Assembly (NCBI GenBank): GCA_949065595.1 | Contig: CARSXK010000013.1 | Coordinates: 1-33,355 of the forward strand | Origin: UBA5026 sp949065595 | Lineage (GTDB): Bacteria > Bacillota_I > Bacilli_A > RF39 > UBA660 | Reading direction: 5' to 3' | DNA: 33,355 nt | In this document: piece after piece, positions 14,444 to 22,374 of the stretch | Position numbering within the stretch: position 1 is the first letter of the stretch | Layout of the letters: the number at the start of each line of letters is the position of its first letter | Translations under genes and position numbers: made by a program | Notes under the pieces: generated by a model | Told to the model about the DNA's origin: nothing | The model's database searches: none | The model's input: only the letters and a program-made list of their open reading frames with translations

Positions 14444-14543
14444 TTAGACAAAGGGAAATCATAATATAGTTTGTGAGTAGGAAATATACATATTTGCTAT
14501 TTGTAAACGGGGGGGGGGGACACCCTCTTTTTTTATTGTCTAA
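14444..14543 (+). ncRNA. Structured leader RNA, copy 2 (candidate cis-regulatory RNA)
   Basis: Outer helix TTAGACAA (14444-14451) with TTGTCTAA (14536-14543), eight perfect pairs of different sequence from copy 1. The core GAAATCATAATATAGTTTG (14455-14473) is identical to copy 1. The inner hairpin is GTTTGTGAGTAG (14469-14480) with CTATTTGTAAAC (14497-14508), twelve pairs including G-U. A run of eleven G (14509-14519) pairs across loop ACA with CCCTCTTTTTTT. It leads the transglutaminase-like gene, whose SD begins right after the outer helix. Confidence 0.72.
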
Positions 14544-14557
14544 AGGGAGTGTTGACA

Positions 14558-15088
14558 ATGGATTTAAGAAAACAAATGTGTGAAGAGCTAGCTTCTTTCT
14601 CTAAAACCTTAACATTATTCGAGCAAGCAAGATATCTTTATCTTCGAACTTGTCAATTATTTCAGTATGATTTTAGATATTTATATGGTAGTTCTGAAAC
14701 AAAGGATCAAATTTATAATGCGATGATTGACTTGCATCAAATAGAAGATTTTCGTATTATTTGTTCTACGTGGTGTGATCTTTATCAGCAATTACTTGGA
14801 ATGATTGGCATCAAGAGTAATATACTTTCGGCTGGAAAGCACAGGTCTCTCATATTTCAGGTAGATGAATTTGAATTAGAGGCAGATGCGACCTGTGGAG
14901 CAGATATGACACGTGTTAAAATGGGTCATAAAACAAGAAAGTATATCACTAGGAATGAATGCCCATCTTTTCATTCGTTATTGGTAGATACAGATACAAA
15001 ACTTGGATATTTGAAAAAAGTATATATGAATGAATGTGTAGAACTTCTTGCAAGAGATTTAAGAATCCAATTTAAGGATCAAAAATAA
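14558..15088 (+). CDS. Transglutaminase-like cysteine protease-fold protein
   Basis: 176 residues. A helical start (EQARYLYLRTCQLFQYDFRY) is followed by FRIICSTWCDLYQQLLGMIG, which fits the catalytic-Cys helix. Then GKHRSLIFQVDEFELEADAT gives a His and an Asp in transglutaminase-like spacing, followed by DMTRVKMG. Transglutaminase-like domains in bacteria act as proteases, amidases or cross-linking enzymes. No signal peptide is visible; it may be cytoplasmic. ATG 14558 has GGGAG eight bases upstream; the GTG at 14549 overlaps the SD. The gene is controlled by the strong promoter and structured RNA in front of it. Substrate unknown; the family call rests on motif reading only. Confidence 0.58.
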   Translation: MDLRKQMCEELASFSKTLTLFEQARYLYLRTCQLFQYDFRYLYGSSETKDQIYNAMIDLHQIEDFRIICSTWCDLYQQLLGMIGIKSNILSAGKHRSLIFQVDEFELEADATCGADMTRVKMGHKTRKYITRNECPSFHSLLVDTDTKLGYLKKVYMNECVELLARDLRIQFKDQK

Positions 15089-15162
15089 GTTCTTATGAAA
15101 ATGAAAAATTTAATTATGATACATTTTTATATAAATTTAATTGGATAAAAGATTTAATAAAT

Positions 15163-15462
15163 ATGAGTACTAAAATTAGTGGATACTATGATAGTAATTA
15201 TTATATGGGTTATTTATTATCAAAGTTTCTAACTAGATGGGAATGGGAAAAAATCCTATATGCTCCATGTTATCAAATAGAAGGTGAAACATGGGATATC
15301 ATGAGTTTAATTAAGGTGGAGCAAGAAGAAAAGCTATTATATTTTTATCTACATGATATTGATGGAAAATTTAAGATTACACAATTACATGATGAACAAA
15401 GAAAATATTATGTAAAAAACTATTTAGGAACTAATAAACATCTGTTTGTAGATGACAATTAA
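15163..15462 (+). CDS. Unknown 99-residue protein, possibly a fragment
   Basis: Rich in Tyr, Trp and charged residues (SGYYDSNYYMGYLLSKFL, RWEWEKILYAP, LYFYLHDIDGKFKITQLHDE). I do not recognise a family. ATG 15163 lacks a clear SD. The frame stays open upstream to 15076 without another common start and still looks protein-like, so it may be a 5'-truncated remnant. It lies between the transglutaminase-like gene and a decayed regulator, a stretch with looser coding density than the rest of the window. Confidence 0.4.
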   Translation: MSTKISGYYDSNYYMGYLLSKFLTRWEWEKILYAPCYQIEGETWDIMSLIKVEQEEKLLYFYLHDIDGKFKITQLHDEQRKYYVKNYLGTNKHLFVDDN

Positions 15463-15560
15463 GAATTAACTATTTTATGAGAAATGAAGAAGTAAAAATT
15501 AGTTTCATAAAGTGCAATTTGAATGAATAAAAAACATCCAGAAAAAGGGTGTTATCTAAT

Positions 15561-15788
15561 TTGAAATTAATGTAAGATACAAAATATAGAAATGAAAAAG
15601 GTGTAAAATTGATGGAGCTTGCTGAAATATTAGATGTATCAGCTAATCATCTAAAACGTATTGAGTCGGCTAATGATAGAAATAATATATCACTTATGAC
15701 TTTATATAAGATTTCTATAACACTAGGTGTTAGGATAGATAAATTTTTGAAGAATAAGATTGGTATTAGTTTAGATTTTGCATTTTAA
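15561..15788 (+). pseudogene. Decayed XRE-family helix-turn-helix regulator
   Basis: From 15576 the frame reads KYRNEKGVKLMELAEILDVS, then ANHLKRIES, then LYKISITLGVRIDKFLK, a clear XRE/Cro helix-turn-helix. The expected first residues are broken: starting at TTG 15561 the frame hits TAA at 15573. ATG 15612 with AAAGGTG upstream could still make 58 residues, but this loses the first helix of the domain. The flanking 15463-15560 shows no gene, only a weak hairpin at 15534-15552. The call is a remnant; a short functional form is less likely. Confidence 0.6.
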
Positions 15789-15932
15789 TGTTATTATTTA
15801 ATATGGTGAAATAGTAATTAGGTAGCAAAATTCGAAAATTTTATATTTATACTTTAAATTATTTTAAACAAAATTGTGAAAAAAGAAACCAAATGAAAAG
15901 ATATACAATAAGTAAGCATAGTAGAAATACTT

Positions 15933-15961
15933 TTGATATTTCTTTTTTTTTCTGATATAAT
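15933..15961 (+). promoter_or_regulatory. Promoter of parE
   Basis: TTGATA (15933-15938), 17 bases (T-rich), TATAAT (15956-15961). Predicted start near 15968 lies inside the SD. It excludes the in-frame ATG at 15960, which is part of the -10 box. Confidence 0.8.
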
Positions 15962-15977
15962 GTACAAGGTGATAAAA

Positions 15978-17891
15978 GTGGCAAAATATGATGAAAGCTC
16001 AATAAAGATATTAGAGGGCCTTGAAGCAGTACGAAAAAGACCAGGTATGTATATTGGCTCAACAGATAAAAGAGGTCTTCACCATTTGGTATGGGAAATT
16101 GTTGACAATGGTGTAGACGAAGTCATCAATGGTTTTGGTAAAAAAATAAAAATTATAATGTATAAAGATCATAGTATCAGTGTAGAAGATGAAGGACGTG
16201 GTGTTCCTGTTGGACAACACACAAGTGGAATGAGTACACCAGAAGTTGTCTATACTGTTTTACACGCTGGTGGAAAATTTGAATCTGGTGGATATAAAGT
16301 ATCAGGAGGACTCCATGGAGTAGGTGCATCTGTTGTCAATGCATTAAGTAAATGGATGGAAGTCAATATCAAAAAAGACGGATATGAATATTATATTCGC
16401 TTTGAAAATGGTGGAAAAACGGTGGTTCCTTTAAAAAAGCTAGAAAAAACAAGTAAAACAGGAACCAAAGTAAGATTTTTACCAGATGATGAAATTTTTT
16501 CAACAACTAACTTTTCTTTTTCAACCATTTGTGAAAGAATGCAAGAATGTGCTTTTCTGTTAAAAGGATTAACAATAGAAGTTGAAAATCAAGAAGATGG
16601 AAGAAAAGAAGTGTTCCACTATGAAAATGGTTTGGAAGCATTTGTCGATTATTTAAATGAAGATAAGACACCACTTCATAAAGCGGTTCATTTTGAAGGC
16701 ATGAAAGAAAAAATCAATGTAGAAGTTTCTTTCCAATATACTGATACCTATTCAGAAAGTATCATATCATTTGTAAATAATGTTAAAACCAATGATGGAG
16801 GAACACATGAAGTGGGATTCAAAACGGCTTTAACTCGCGTCTTTAATGATTATGCACGTGCGAATGGATATTTAAAAAGTAAGGATAAAAACTTGGAAGG
16901 ACCAGACACCAGAGAAGGATTAACTGCTATTATAAGCTTGCAAATTCCAGAAAATTTGCTTCAATTTGAAGGACAAACCAAAGGCAAATTAGGAACGCCA
17001 GTTGCCAGAAACGCAGTAGAAAGTATTGTTTCTGAAAAACTACAATTTTTTCTAGAAGAAAATAAAGAAATTGCCACAAATATTCTAAATAAAATGGTCA
17101 AAAGTAAAATGGTAAGAGAAGCAGCCAGAAAAGCAAGAGACGAAGCTAGAAATGGAAAAGATAAAAATAAAAAAGAGTATGCGATTAGTGGAAAATTAGC
17201 GCCTGCCCAAAGTAAAAACCCTAAAATAAATGAACTATTTTTAGTCGAAGGGGATTCTGCTGGAGGTTCTGCTAAATTGGGAAGGGACCGCAAATTTCAG
17301 GCCATTTTGCCACTGCGTGGGAAAGTATTAAATACTGAAAAAACCAGAATGGAAGAAATTCTAAAAAATGAAGAAATCAATACATTAATTCATACCATAG
17401 GGGCTGGTGTAGGAAGCGATTTTACCGTAGAAGATTCCAACTATGATAAAATTATTATTATGACAGATGCTGATGTGGATGGTTCCCATATTCAAATTTT
17501 ATTACTCACTTTTTTCTATCGCTATATGAAACCATTAATTGAACAAGGACATTTATATATTGCAATGCCACCTTTATATCGAATTTCCTGTGGAAAAGAA
17601 GCTGAATATGCCTATACAGAAGAAGAAAGAACCATTATTTTGCAAAAATTCAAAGGCAAACAAACCACTACACAAAGATATAAAGGACTTGGAGAAATGA
17701 ATGCAGAGCAATTAAAAGAAACTACGATGAATGTAGAAACAAGGAGTTTAATCAAAGTAAATATTGTAGATGCTGCTTTGGCTGAAAAACGTGTAAGTGT
17801 ATTGATGGGTGATAAAGTAGAACCAAGAAAAGAATGGATTGAACAAAATGTACAATTCTCATTAGAAGACCATTTTACCAGTGAAAGATAG
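15978..17891 (+). CDS. parE: DNA topoisomerase IV subunit B
   Basis: 637 residues with all type IIA B-subunit landmarks: GMYIGST, WEIVDNGVDE (ATP-binding), VEDEGRGVPV, GGLHGVGASVVNALS, the TOPRIM motifs EGDSAGGSAK and MTDADVDGSHI, and TTTQRYKGLGEMN. It powers the ATP-dependent unlinking of chromosomes with ParC. ParE, not GyrB, because the partner A subunit in the same locus is ParC-like. Start GTG 15978 has AAGGTGA five bases upstream. A terminator follows at 17902 and an unknown gene separates it from parC. Confidence 0.93.
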   Translation: MAKYDESSIKILEGLEAVRKRPGMYIGSTDKRGLHHLVWEIVDNGVDEVINGFGKKIKIIMYKDHSISVEDEGRGVPVGQHTSGMSTPEVVYTVLHAGGKFESGGYKVSGGLHGVGASVVNALSKWMEVNIKKDGYEYYIRFENGGKTVVPLKKLEKTSKTGTKVRFLPDDEIFSTTNFSFSTICERMQECAFLLKGLTIEVENQEDGRKEVFHYENGLEAFVDYLNEDKTPLHKAVHFEGMKEKINVEVSFQYTDTYSESIISFVNNVKTNDGGTHEVGFKTALTRVFNDYARANGYLKSKDKNLEGPDTREGLTAIISLQIPENLLQFEGQTKGKLGTPVARNAVESIVSEKLQFFLEENKEIATNILNKMVKSKMVREAARKARDEARNGKDKNKKEYAISGKLAPAQSKNPKINELFLVEGDSAGGSAKLGRDRKFQAILPLRGKVLNTEKTRMEEILKNEEINTLIHTIGAGVGSDFTVEDSNYDKIIIMTDADVDGSHIQILLLTFFYRYMKPLIEQGHLYIAMPPLYRISCGKEAEYAYTEEERTIILQKFKGKQTTTQRYKGLGEMNAEQLKETTMNVETRSLIKVNIVDAALAEKRVSVLMGDKVEPRKEWIEQNVQFSLEDHFTSER

Positions 17892-17901
17892 CAAAATGAT
17901 A

Positions 17902-17932
17902 AAATACCAAACGAAACATTTGGTATTTTTTT
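17902..17932 (+). terminator. Terminator of parE
   Basis: Ten-base-pair perfect stem AAATACCAAA/TTTGGTATTT with loop CGAAACA, then TTTT. It ends parE transcription before the unknown gene. Confidence 0.88.
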
Positions 17933-18000
17933 GACAAAAATCGACAATTTTTTCATAACCAATATCATATAATGAACCATGTGCGAAAAGGAGGCTAATT

Positions 18001-18603
18001 ATGCAAACAGAAAATAAAAATCGAAATCAGGAATTTTTAGAAAAATATGATGATATATTAAGTCAAATCATGTTGGATAGACTAGATGGGCAAACCATTT
18101 TATACATCGTCAAAGGAATTATGATATCTGGTCAAAAATTAGAGGATTGTTTTGGCTATCCATCATTATATGCTTATTTAAAACAAAAAAAACAAATTCA
18201 AAAAATAGAATACATAAAACAACATAAAGAGATACTTGAAATGGATCTTATGAATAGAATAGGGGGTCAAAGTATCCTTTATATATTAAAAGAAATATTA
18301 GTATCTAAAAATCCATTAACAAAGTGTCCAGAATTTCAGGCACTCAATGAATATGTAGAAATAAAAGAAGAAATACAAAGAAAACAATGGAAATTAGAAA
18401 ATCCAAAACCAAAGGAAGAAAAATATGAAGCAAAAAAACGACAAGAAGAATTGGCTGTCTTGCATATACTATCCTGTGTAGTCAATATTGTAAGCAAAAG
18501 TCAGGATACCTATCAAGTAAATGCAATTAAATCACTATATCCATACGTTGAAAAAACAGAAATAGGCGAAGGCTATCAAAAACAAATGATATCGATTGCG
18601 TAA
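18001..18603 (+). CDS. Unknown protein with an internal duplication, between parE and parC
   Basis: 200 residues, not recognised. Residues about 14-67 and 74-127 are copies of each other: YDDILSQIMLDRLDGQTILY against HKEILEMDLMNRIGGQSILY, then VKGIMISGQKLEDC against LKEILVSKNPLTKC, each ending in a Lys/Glu/Gln-rich helix. A charged linker (NPKPKEEKYEAKKRQEE) and a Val/Ile-rich C-terminal helix follow. No signal peptide or membrane segment. A strong SD (AAAGGAGG) precedes ATG 18001; a TATAAT at 17968-17973 has a weak -35. It has its own transcription unit, since parE ends in a terminator and parC has its own promoter. Confidence 0.6.
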   Translation: MQTENKNRNQEFLEKYDDILSQIMLDRLDGQTILYIVKGIMISGQKLEDCFGYPSLYAYLKQKKQIQKIEYIKQHKEILEMDLMNRIGGQSILYILKEILVSKNPLTKCPEFQALNEYVEIKEEIQRKQWKLENPKPKEEKYEAKKRQEELAVLHILSCVVNIVSKSQDTYQVNAIKSLYPYVEKTEIGEGYQKQMISIA

Positions 18604-18632
18604 TCCTAAAAACATTATTTTCAAAGCAATCT

Positions 18633-18661
18633 TTGCACTTTCTTTTTTTTTTTGCTATAAT
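18633..18661 (+). promoter_or_regulatory. Promoter of parC
   Basis: TTGCAC (18633-18638), 17 T-rich bases, TATAAT (18656-18661), then GAACAAGGTGA, closely resembling the parE promoter-SD fusion. This places the start of translation at 18677. Confidence 0.8.
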
Positions 18662-18676
18662 GAACAAGGTGATAGT

Positions 18677-21181
18677 ATGCAAGAAGTACTAAAAAAAATA
18701 TATGATTATTCTTTAGAAGAAATTATGGAAAAAAGGTTTGGCAGTTATGCCAAAAGTATTATTCAAGATCGTGCTTTACCAGATGTTAGAGATGGATTAA
18801 AACCTGTACAAAGAAGAATCTTATATTCCATGTATAAAGAAAAACATACTTATGATAAACCAACGGTGAAATCAGCACGTTGTGTTGGAGATATCATGGG
18901 TAAATTTCATCCCCATGGAGATTCTAGTATTTACGAAGCTATGGTTCGTATGAGTCAATGGTGGAAACAAAATACCATCTATATTGATATGCAAGGAAAT
19001 AATGGTTCCATGGATGGAGATGGGGCAGCTGCCATGCGTTATACGGAAGCACGACTTTCTAAAGTCAGCAATGAACTATTAAAAGATATTGATAAAGACA
19101 CGGTAAATATGGCTTGGAATTTTGATGATACCTTACTGGAACCAACTGTTCTACCTGCTAAATTTCCCAATTTACTTGTCAATGGTGCCAACGGAATTAG
19201 CGCTGGATATGCAACCAATATTCCACCCCATAATTTAGGAGAAATAATTGATGCAACCATCAAACGAATCGATAGTCCCAATTGTAGACTAGAAACCATT
19301 TTGGAAATTGTGAAAGGTCCAGATTTTCCAACTGGAGGAATCGTCGAAGGAAAAAATGGAATTCTAGATGCCTTTACAACAGGTCGTGGCAAGATAGTTG
19401 TTCGTTCTAAAGTGGAGTTTTTAAAAGAAAAAGGAAAAGAACAAATTCTCATTACAGAAATTCCTTTTGATGTCAATAAGGCATTATTGTGTAAAAAAAT
19501 GGATGAGATTCGGATTGATAAAAAAGTCGATGGAATTGCTGAAGTAAGAGACGAATCTGACGGAGAATGTCCAGTTCGAATTGTCATTGATTTGAAAAAA
19601 GATGCCGACAAAGAACTCGTACTTAATTATTTGTTCAAAAATACGGATTTACAAATTTCTTATAATTATAATATGGTTGCAATCGTGAATGAACGACCAA
19701 TGACATTGGGTATATTACCCATCCTAGATGCTTATATCGCACACCAGAAAGATGTGATTACAAGAAGAACAAAATTCGATTTGGATCACGCCTTAAAAAG
19801 AATGCATATTGTAGAAGGACTCATTCGTTGCCTTTCCATATTAGATGAAGTCATTAAAACGATTCGTGCAAGTAAAAATAAAGTAGATGCGAGAGAAAAT
19901 TTAGTAAACCAATTTACTTTTTCAGAGGAACAGGCAACTGCTATTTTGGATTTACAATTGTATCGTTTAACCAATTTAGATGTGACAGCTTTAGAAGAAG
20001 AACACAAAAATCTTTTATTGATTATTCAAGGATTGGAATCCATTTTAGCTTCCGAAGAAAAATTAAAAACGGTTATGAAAGAAGAATTACGCAAAGTTAG
20101 AAATGAATATGGAATTTCGAGAAAAACAGAAATTCGAGATGAAATTACAGAAATCAAAATCGATACAACTAAAATGATTAGTAAAGAAGATTGCATTGTA
20201 GTAGTGACACATGAAGGTTATGTCAAACGTGTTTCTTTAAGAAGCTATGATGAGAGTATTGAAACATTAGTCAAAGAAGGAGACTATGTTACTTTAAAAG
20301 CCAAAATGTCAACTACAGATACCGTATTACTATTTACCAATCTTGGAAATTATCTATATGTTCCAGTCCATGAATTACCCGATTTAAAATGGAAAGAACT
20401 TGGCAAACACATTAGTAATTTGGTTGCCATTTCATCAGAGGAAATCATTGTCACAAGTATTCCAGTATATCAATTTGAAACAGAAGAAATAATTACAATA
20501 TTTACCAAAGAAGGAATGGTCAAACGAACACTTCTTCCTGAATTTAAGGTTCAAAGATACTCAAAACCACTCACAGCAATTAAATTAAAAGAAAATGACC
20601 AAGTAGTTACAGTCACCAAAGAAATGAAAGAAAATATTTTCGTTACCACTAAAAATGGATATGGGTTGTGGTATGAAACGAGTGAAGTACCAGTGACAGG
20701 TGTGAAATCAAGTGGTGTCAAAGCAATCGGACTTAAAAATGATACTGTTGTATCTGGACATCTATTTGATTCTGACATGGAATATGTAACCATTATTACA
20801 GAAAAAGGAACCGGAAAGCGTATCAAATTAACAGAATTTGAGAAAACTTCAAGGGCACGTAAAGGACTTCAAATGATTAGAGAGGTCAAAACCAATCCAT
20901 ATCGTATTTTGAATAGTTTTATTCTCGGCTATAAAGAATCGATTGTGCTAAAAACAAAAGATGAATTTGTAGTAATCAAATTAACAGAACTTCCAATTGG
21001 AGATAGATATGCAACAGGTAGTATCATAACCAAACAAGAAATGGTAGCTGCTTATCCAAAGGTCAAAGTAATGAGTCAAGAATCAATGGAAACAGTGATT
21101 GAAAAAGAAAATATTTCTTTAGAAACAATAGACGATAAAATTATGACCATTGATGATTTTCTAAATGATACCAGGAAATAA
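18677..21181 (+). CDS. parC: DNA topoisomerase IV subunit A
   Basis: 834 residues. The N-terminus (EIMEKRFGSYAKSIIQDRAL) and PDVRDGLKPVQRRILYSM are ParC/GyrA. GKFHPHGDSSIYEAMVRMSQ is the quinolone region; the Ser (about 83) and Glu (about 87) linked to resistance are the usual susceptible residues. The catalytic Tyr is near 122 (AAMRYTEARLS). A six-bladed C-terminal beta-pinwheel follows (VVVTHEGYVKRVSL, IFTKEGMVKRT, VTTKNGYGLWY). It lacks the GyrA-box QRRGGKG, which supports ParC. It cuts and passes DNA to separate daughter chromosomes. ATG 18677 has GGTGA four bases upstream; the upstream part of the frame precedes the promoter. Confidence 0.93.
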   Translation: MQEVLKKIYDYSLEEIMEKRFGSYAKSIIQDRALPDVRDGLKPVQRRILYSMYKEKHTYDKPTVKSARCVGDIMGKFHPHGDSSIYEAMVRMSQWWKQNTIYIDMQGNNGSMDGDGAAAMRYTEARLSKVSNELLKDIDKDTVNMAWNFDDTLLEPTVLPAKFPNLLVNGANGISAGYATNIPPHNLGEIIDATIKRIDSPNCRLETILEIVKGPDFPTGGIVEGKNGILDAFTTGRGKIVVRSKVEFLKEKGKEQILITEIPFDVNKALLCKKMDEIRIDKKVDGIAEVRDESDGECPVRIVIDLKKDADKELVLNYLFKNTDLQISYNYNMVAIVNERPMTLGILPILDAYIAHQKDVITRRTKFDLDHALKRMHIVEGLIRCLSILDEVIKTIRASKNKVDARENLVNQFTFSEEQATAILDLQLYRLTNLDVTALEEEHKNLLLIIQGLESILASEEKLKTVMKEELRKVRNEYGISRKTEIRDEITEIKIDTTKMISKEDCIVVVTHEGYVKRVSLRSYDESIETLVKEGDYVTLKAKMSTTDTVLLFTNLGNYLYVPVHELPDLKWKELGKHISNLVAISSEEIIVTSIPVYQFETEEIITIFTKEGMVKRTLLPEFKVQRYSKPLTAIKLKENDQVVTVTKEMKENIFVTTKNGYGLWYETSEVPVTGVKSSGVKAIGLKNDTVVSGHLFDSDMEYVTIITEKGTGKRIKLTEFEKTSRARKGLQMIREVKTNPYRILNSFILGYKESIVLKTKDEFVVIKLTELPIGDRYATGSIITKQEMVAAYPKVKVMSQESMETVIEKENISLETIDDKIMTIDDFLNDTRK

Positions 21182-21204
21182 TTGACAAGAAGTATCAATA
21201 TTAG

Positions 21205-21233
21205 TTGTCACAATACATATTATTTAGTAAAAT
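21205..21233 (+). promoter_or_regulatory. Promoter of yneF
   Basis: TTGTCA (21205-21210), 17 bases, TAAAAT (21228-21233). TTGACAA just after parC and TTGTCA here can form a six-pair hairpin, perhaps a weak parC terminator. Confidence 0.6.
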
Positions 21234-21254
21234 AGAAATAGAGAGGAAGATTAT

Positions 21255-21473
21255 ATGGAATTATTTTTAGATATATTAAAGGTAGTTGCTGGCTTTATTG
21301 CAGGTGCGGTTGTAGGCTTCTTTATAGCTCGCAATTATATGAAAAAGTACATGAAGAAAAATCCGCCTATCAATGAACAAATGATTAAAGCTATGATGAC
21401 CCAGATGGGTAGAACACCTAGTCAAAAACAAGTCAATCAAATGATGAAATCAATGAACAAATACATGGATTAA
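21255..21473 (+). CDS. yneF: YneF/UPF0154 family membrane protein
   Basis: 72 residues. One N-terminal membrane helix (ILKVVAGFIAGAVVGFFIA) is followed by NYMKKYMKKNPPINEQMIKA and MMTQMGRTPSQKQVNQMMKS, the invariant UPF0154 signature. AGAGAGG lies upstream of ATG 21255. Function unknown; common in Firmicutes. It converges with sigK across a shared terminator. Confidence 0.93.
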   Translation: MELFLDILKVVAGFIAGAVVGFFIARNYMKKYMKKNPPINEQMIKAMMTQMGRTPSQKQVNQMMKSMNKYMD

Positions 21474-21480
21474 ATTAAAG

Positions 21481-21512
21481 AATCATACCAATTAAAAGGT
21501 ATGATTTTTATT
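21481..21512. terminator. Bidirectional terminator between yneF and sigK
   Basis: Nine-base-pair stem AATCATACC/GGTATGATT with loop AATTAAAA, then a T-rich run on the plus strand. The sigK stop codon lies in the loop. Confidence 0.75.
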
Positions 21513-22193
21513 TTTGATGAATTCTCGCAACATTTTGGTAAGAGCTCTTTTTTCAATACGTGACACATAGCTTCTTGAAATTCCCATTTCCTCTGCAATC
21601 TCTTTTTGGGTGACTTCCTTGGTATTATTTAAACCATATCTCCTTGTAATAATCTCTTTTTCTCTATCATTTAATACATTAAAATAATCCTTTAATAAAC
21701 TAATGTTATTTTGATTATGGATGTCTAATGCAAAATCAGGCTTTGGTGTTTTTAAAATATCCAAGAAAGATATTTCATTCCCATCTTTATCAAAACCCAC
21801 AGGTTCATTTAAACTGATGTTTTTACTATTTTTTTTATCACTTCTAAAATACATCAAAATTTCATTTTCAATACATCTTGCACAATAAGTTGTAATCCGT
21901 GTCCCATGTTTATAAGAAAAACTATCGACCCCTTTAATTAAGCCAATGGTTCCAATACTGATTAAATCGTCGGCATCTTCTTTTCTATGTTCATATTTCT
22001 TTACAATATGTGCAACCAATCTCAAATTATGTTCAATCAATAAATTTCTAGCTTCTTTATCACCTGTTTGTGCAAGTTCTACATATTTTTCTTCCTCCTC
22101 TTTGGATAAAGGGTCTGGAAAAATTTGATTGGAATAAGCTGCTGTAAAAATAGTTAAATCCTTAAATAAATAACGAATAAACCTTAAAAACAT
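21492..22193 (-). CDS. sigK: Sporulation sigma factor SigK
   Basis: 233 residues. After a hydrophobic leader (MFLRFIRYLFKDLTIFTAAY), PDPLSKEEEEKYVELAQTGD, NLLIEHNLRLVAHIVKKYEH and DADDLISIGTIGLIKGVDSF form sigma region 2. ISLNEPVGFDKDGNEISFLD and GISRSYVSRIEKRALTKM (region 4) match SigK. SigK drives late mother-cell genes for cortex, coat and spore release. The N-terminal leader resembles the pro-sequence that SpoIVFB removes. The gene is whole, with no skin-like insertion. Start 22193 is chosen because GAGGATG lies upstream and homologues begin at this point; the longer frame adds 20 non-conserved residues. Confidence 0.93.
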   Translation of the reverse strand: MFLRFIRYLFKDLTIFTAAYSNQIFPDPLSKEEEEKYVELAQTGDKEARNLLIEHNLRLVAHIVKKYEHRKEDADDLISIGTIGLIKGVDSFSYKHGTRITTYCARCIENEILMYFRSDKKNSKNISLNEPVGFDKDGNEISFLDILKTPKPDFALDIHNQNNISLLKDYFNVLNDREKEIITRRYGLNNTKEVTQKEIAEEMGISRSYVSRIEKRALTKMLREFIKNKNHTF

Positions 22194-22316
22194 ATTACTC
22201 ACATCCTCTATACTAATATAGATAATTGAATCTGGGATTATGTCAAATTCCAAAACTTTTCAAGAACTCACAATCACATAGGTAACCCATTTTTAATATA
22301 AAACGTTTAAATCCAC

Positions 22317-22345
22317 TTGAAAAAAACAATGAAATAAAGTAAAAT
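22317..22345 (+). promoter_or_regulatory. Promoter of gltX
   Basis: TTGAAA (22317-22322), 17 bases, TAAAAT (22340-22345), followed by a short leader with AAAGGAGC before ATG 22375. Confidence 0.65.
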
Positions 22346-22374
22346 GTGAATATGAAACAAAGGAGCATGATGAT

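Noticed and set aside
15978..17891. Calling the B subunit GyrB
   Set aside because: Its A-subunit partner in the locus lacks the GyrA box and is ParC-like; TOPRIM motifs alone cannot distinguish.
19039..19611. 190-residue minus-strand ORF within parC
   Set aside because: Shadow of conserved ParC sequence; no family pattern, no promoter.
22194..22253. 20-residue N-terminal extension of SigK
   Set aside because: Not conserved, and GAGGATG places the start at 22193.
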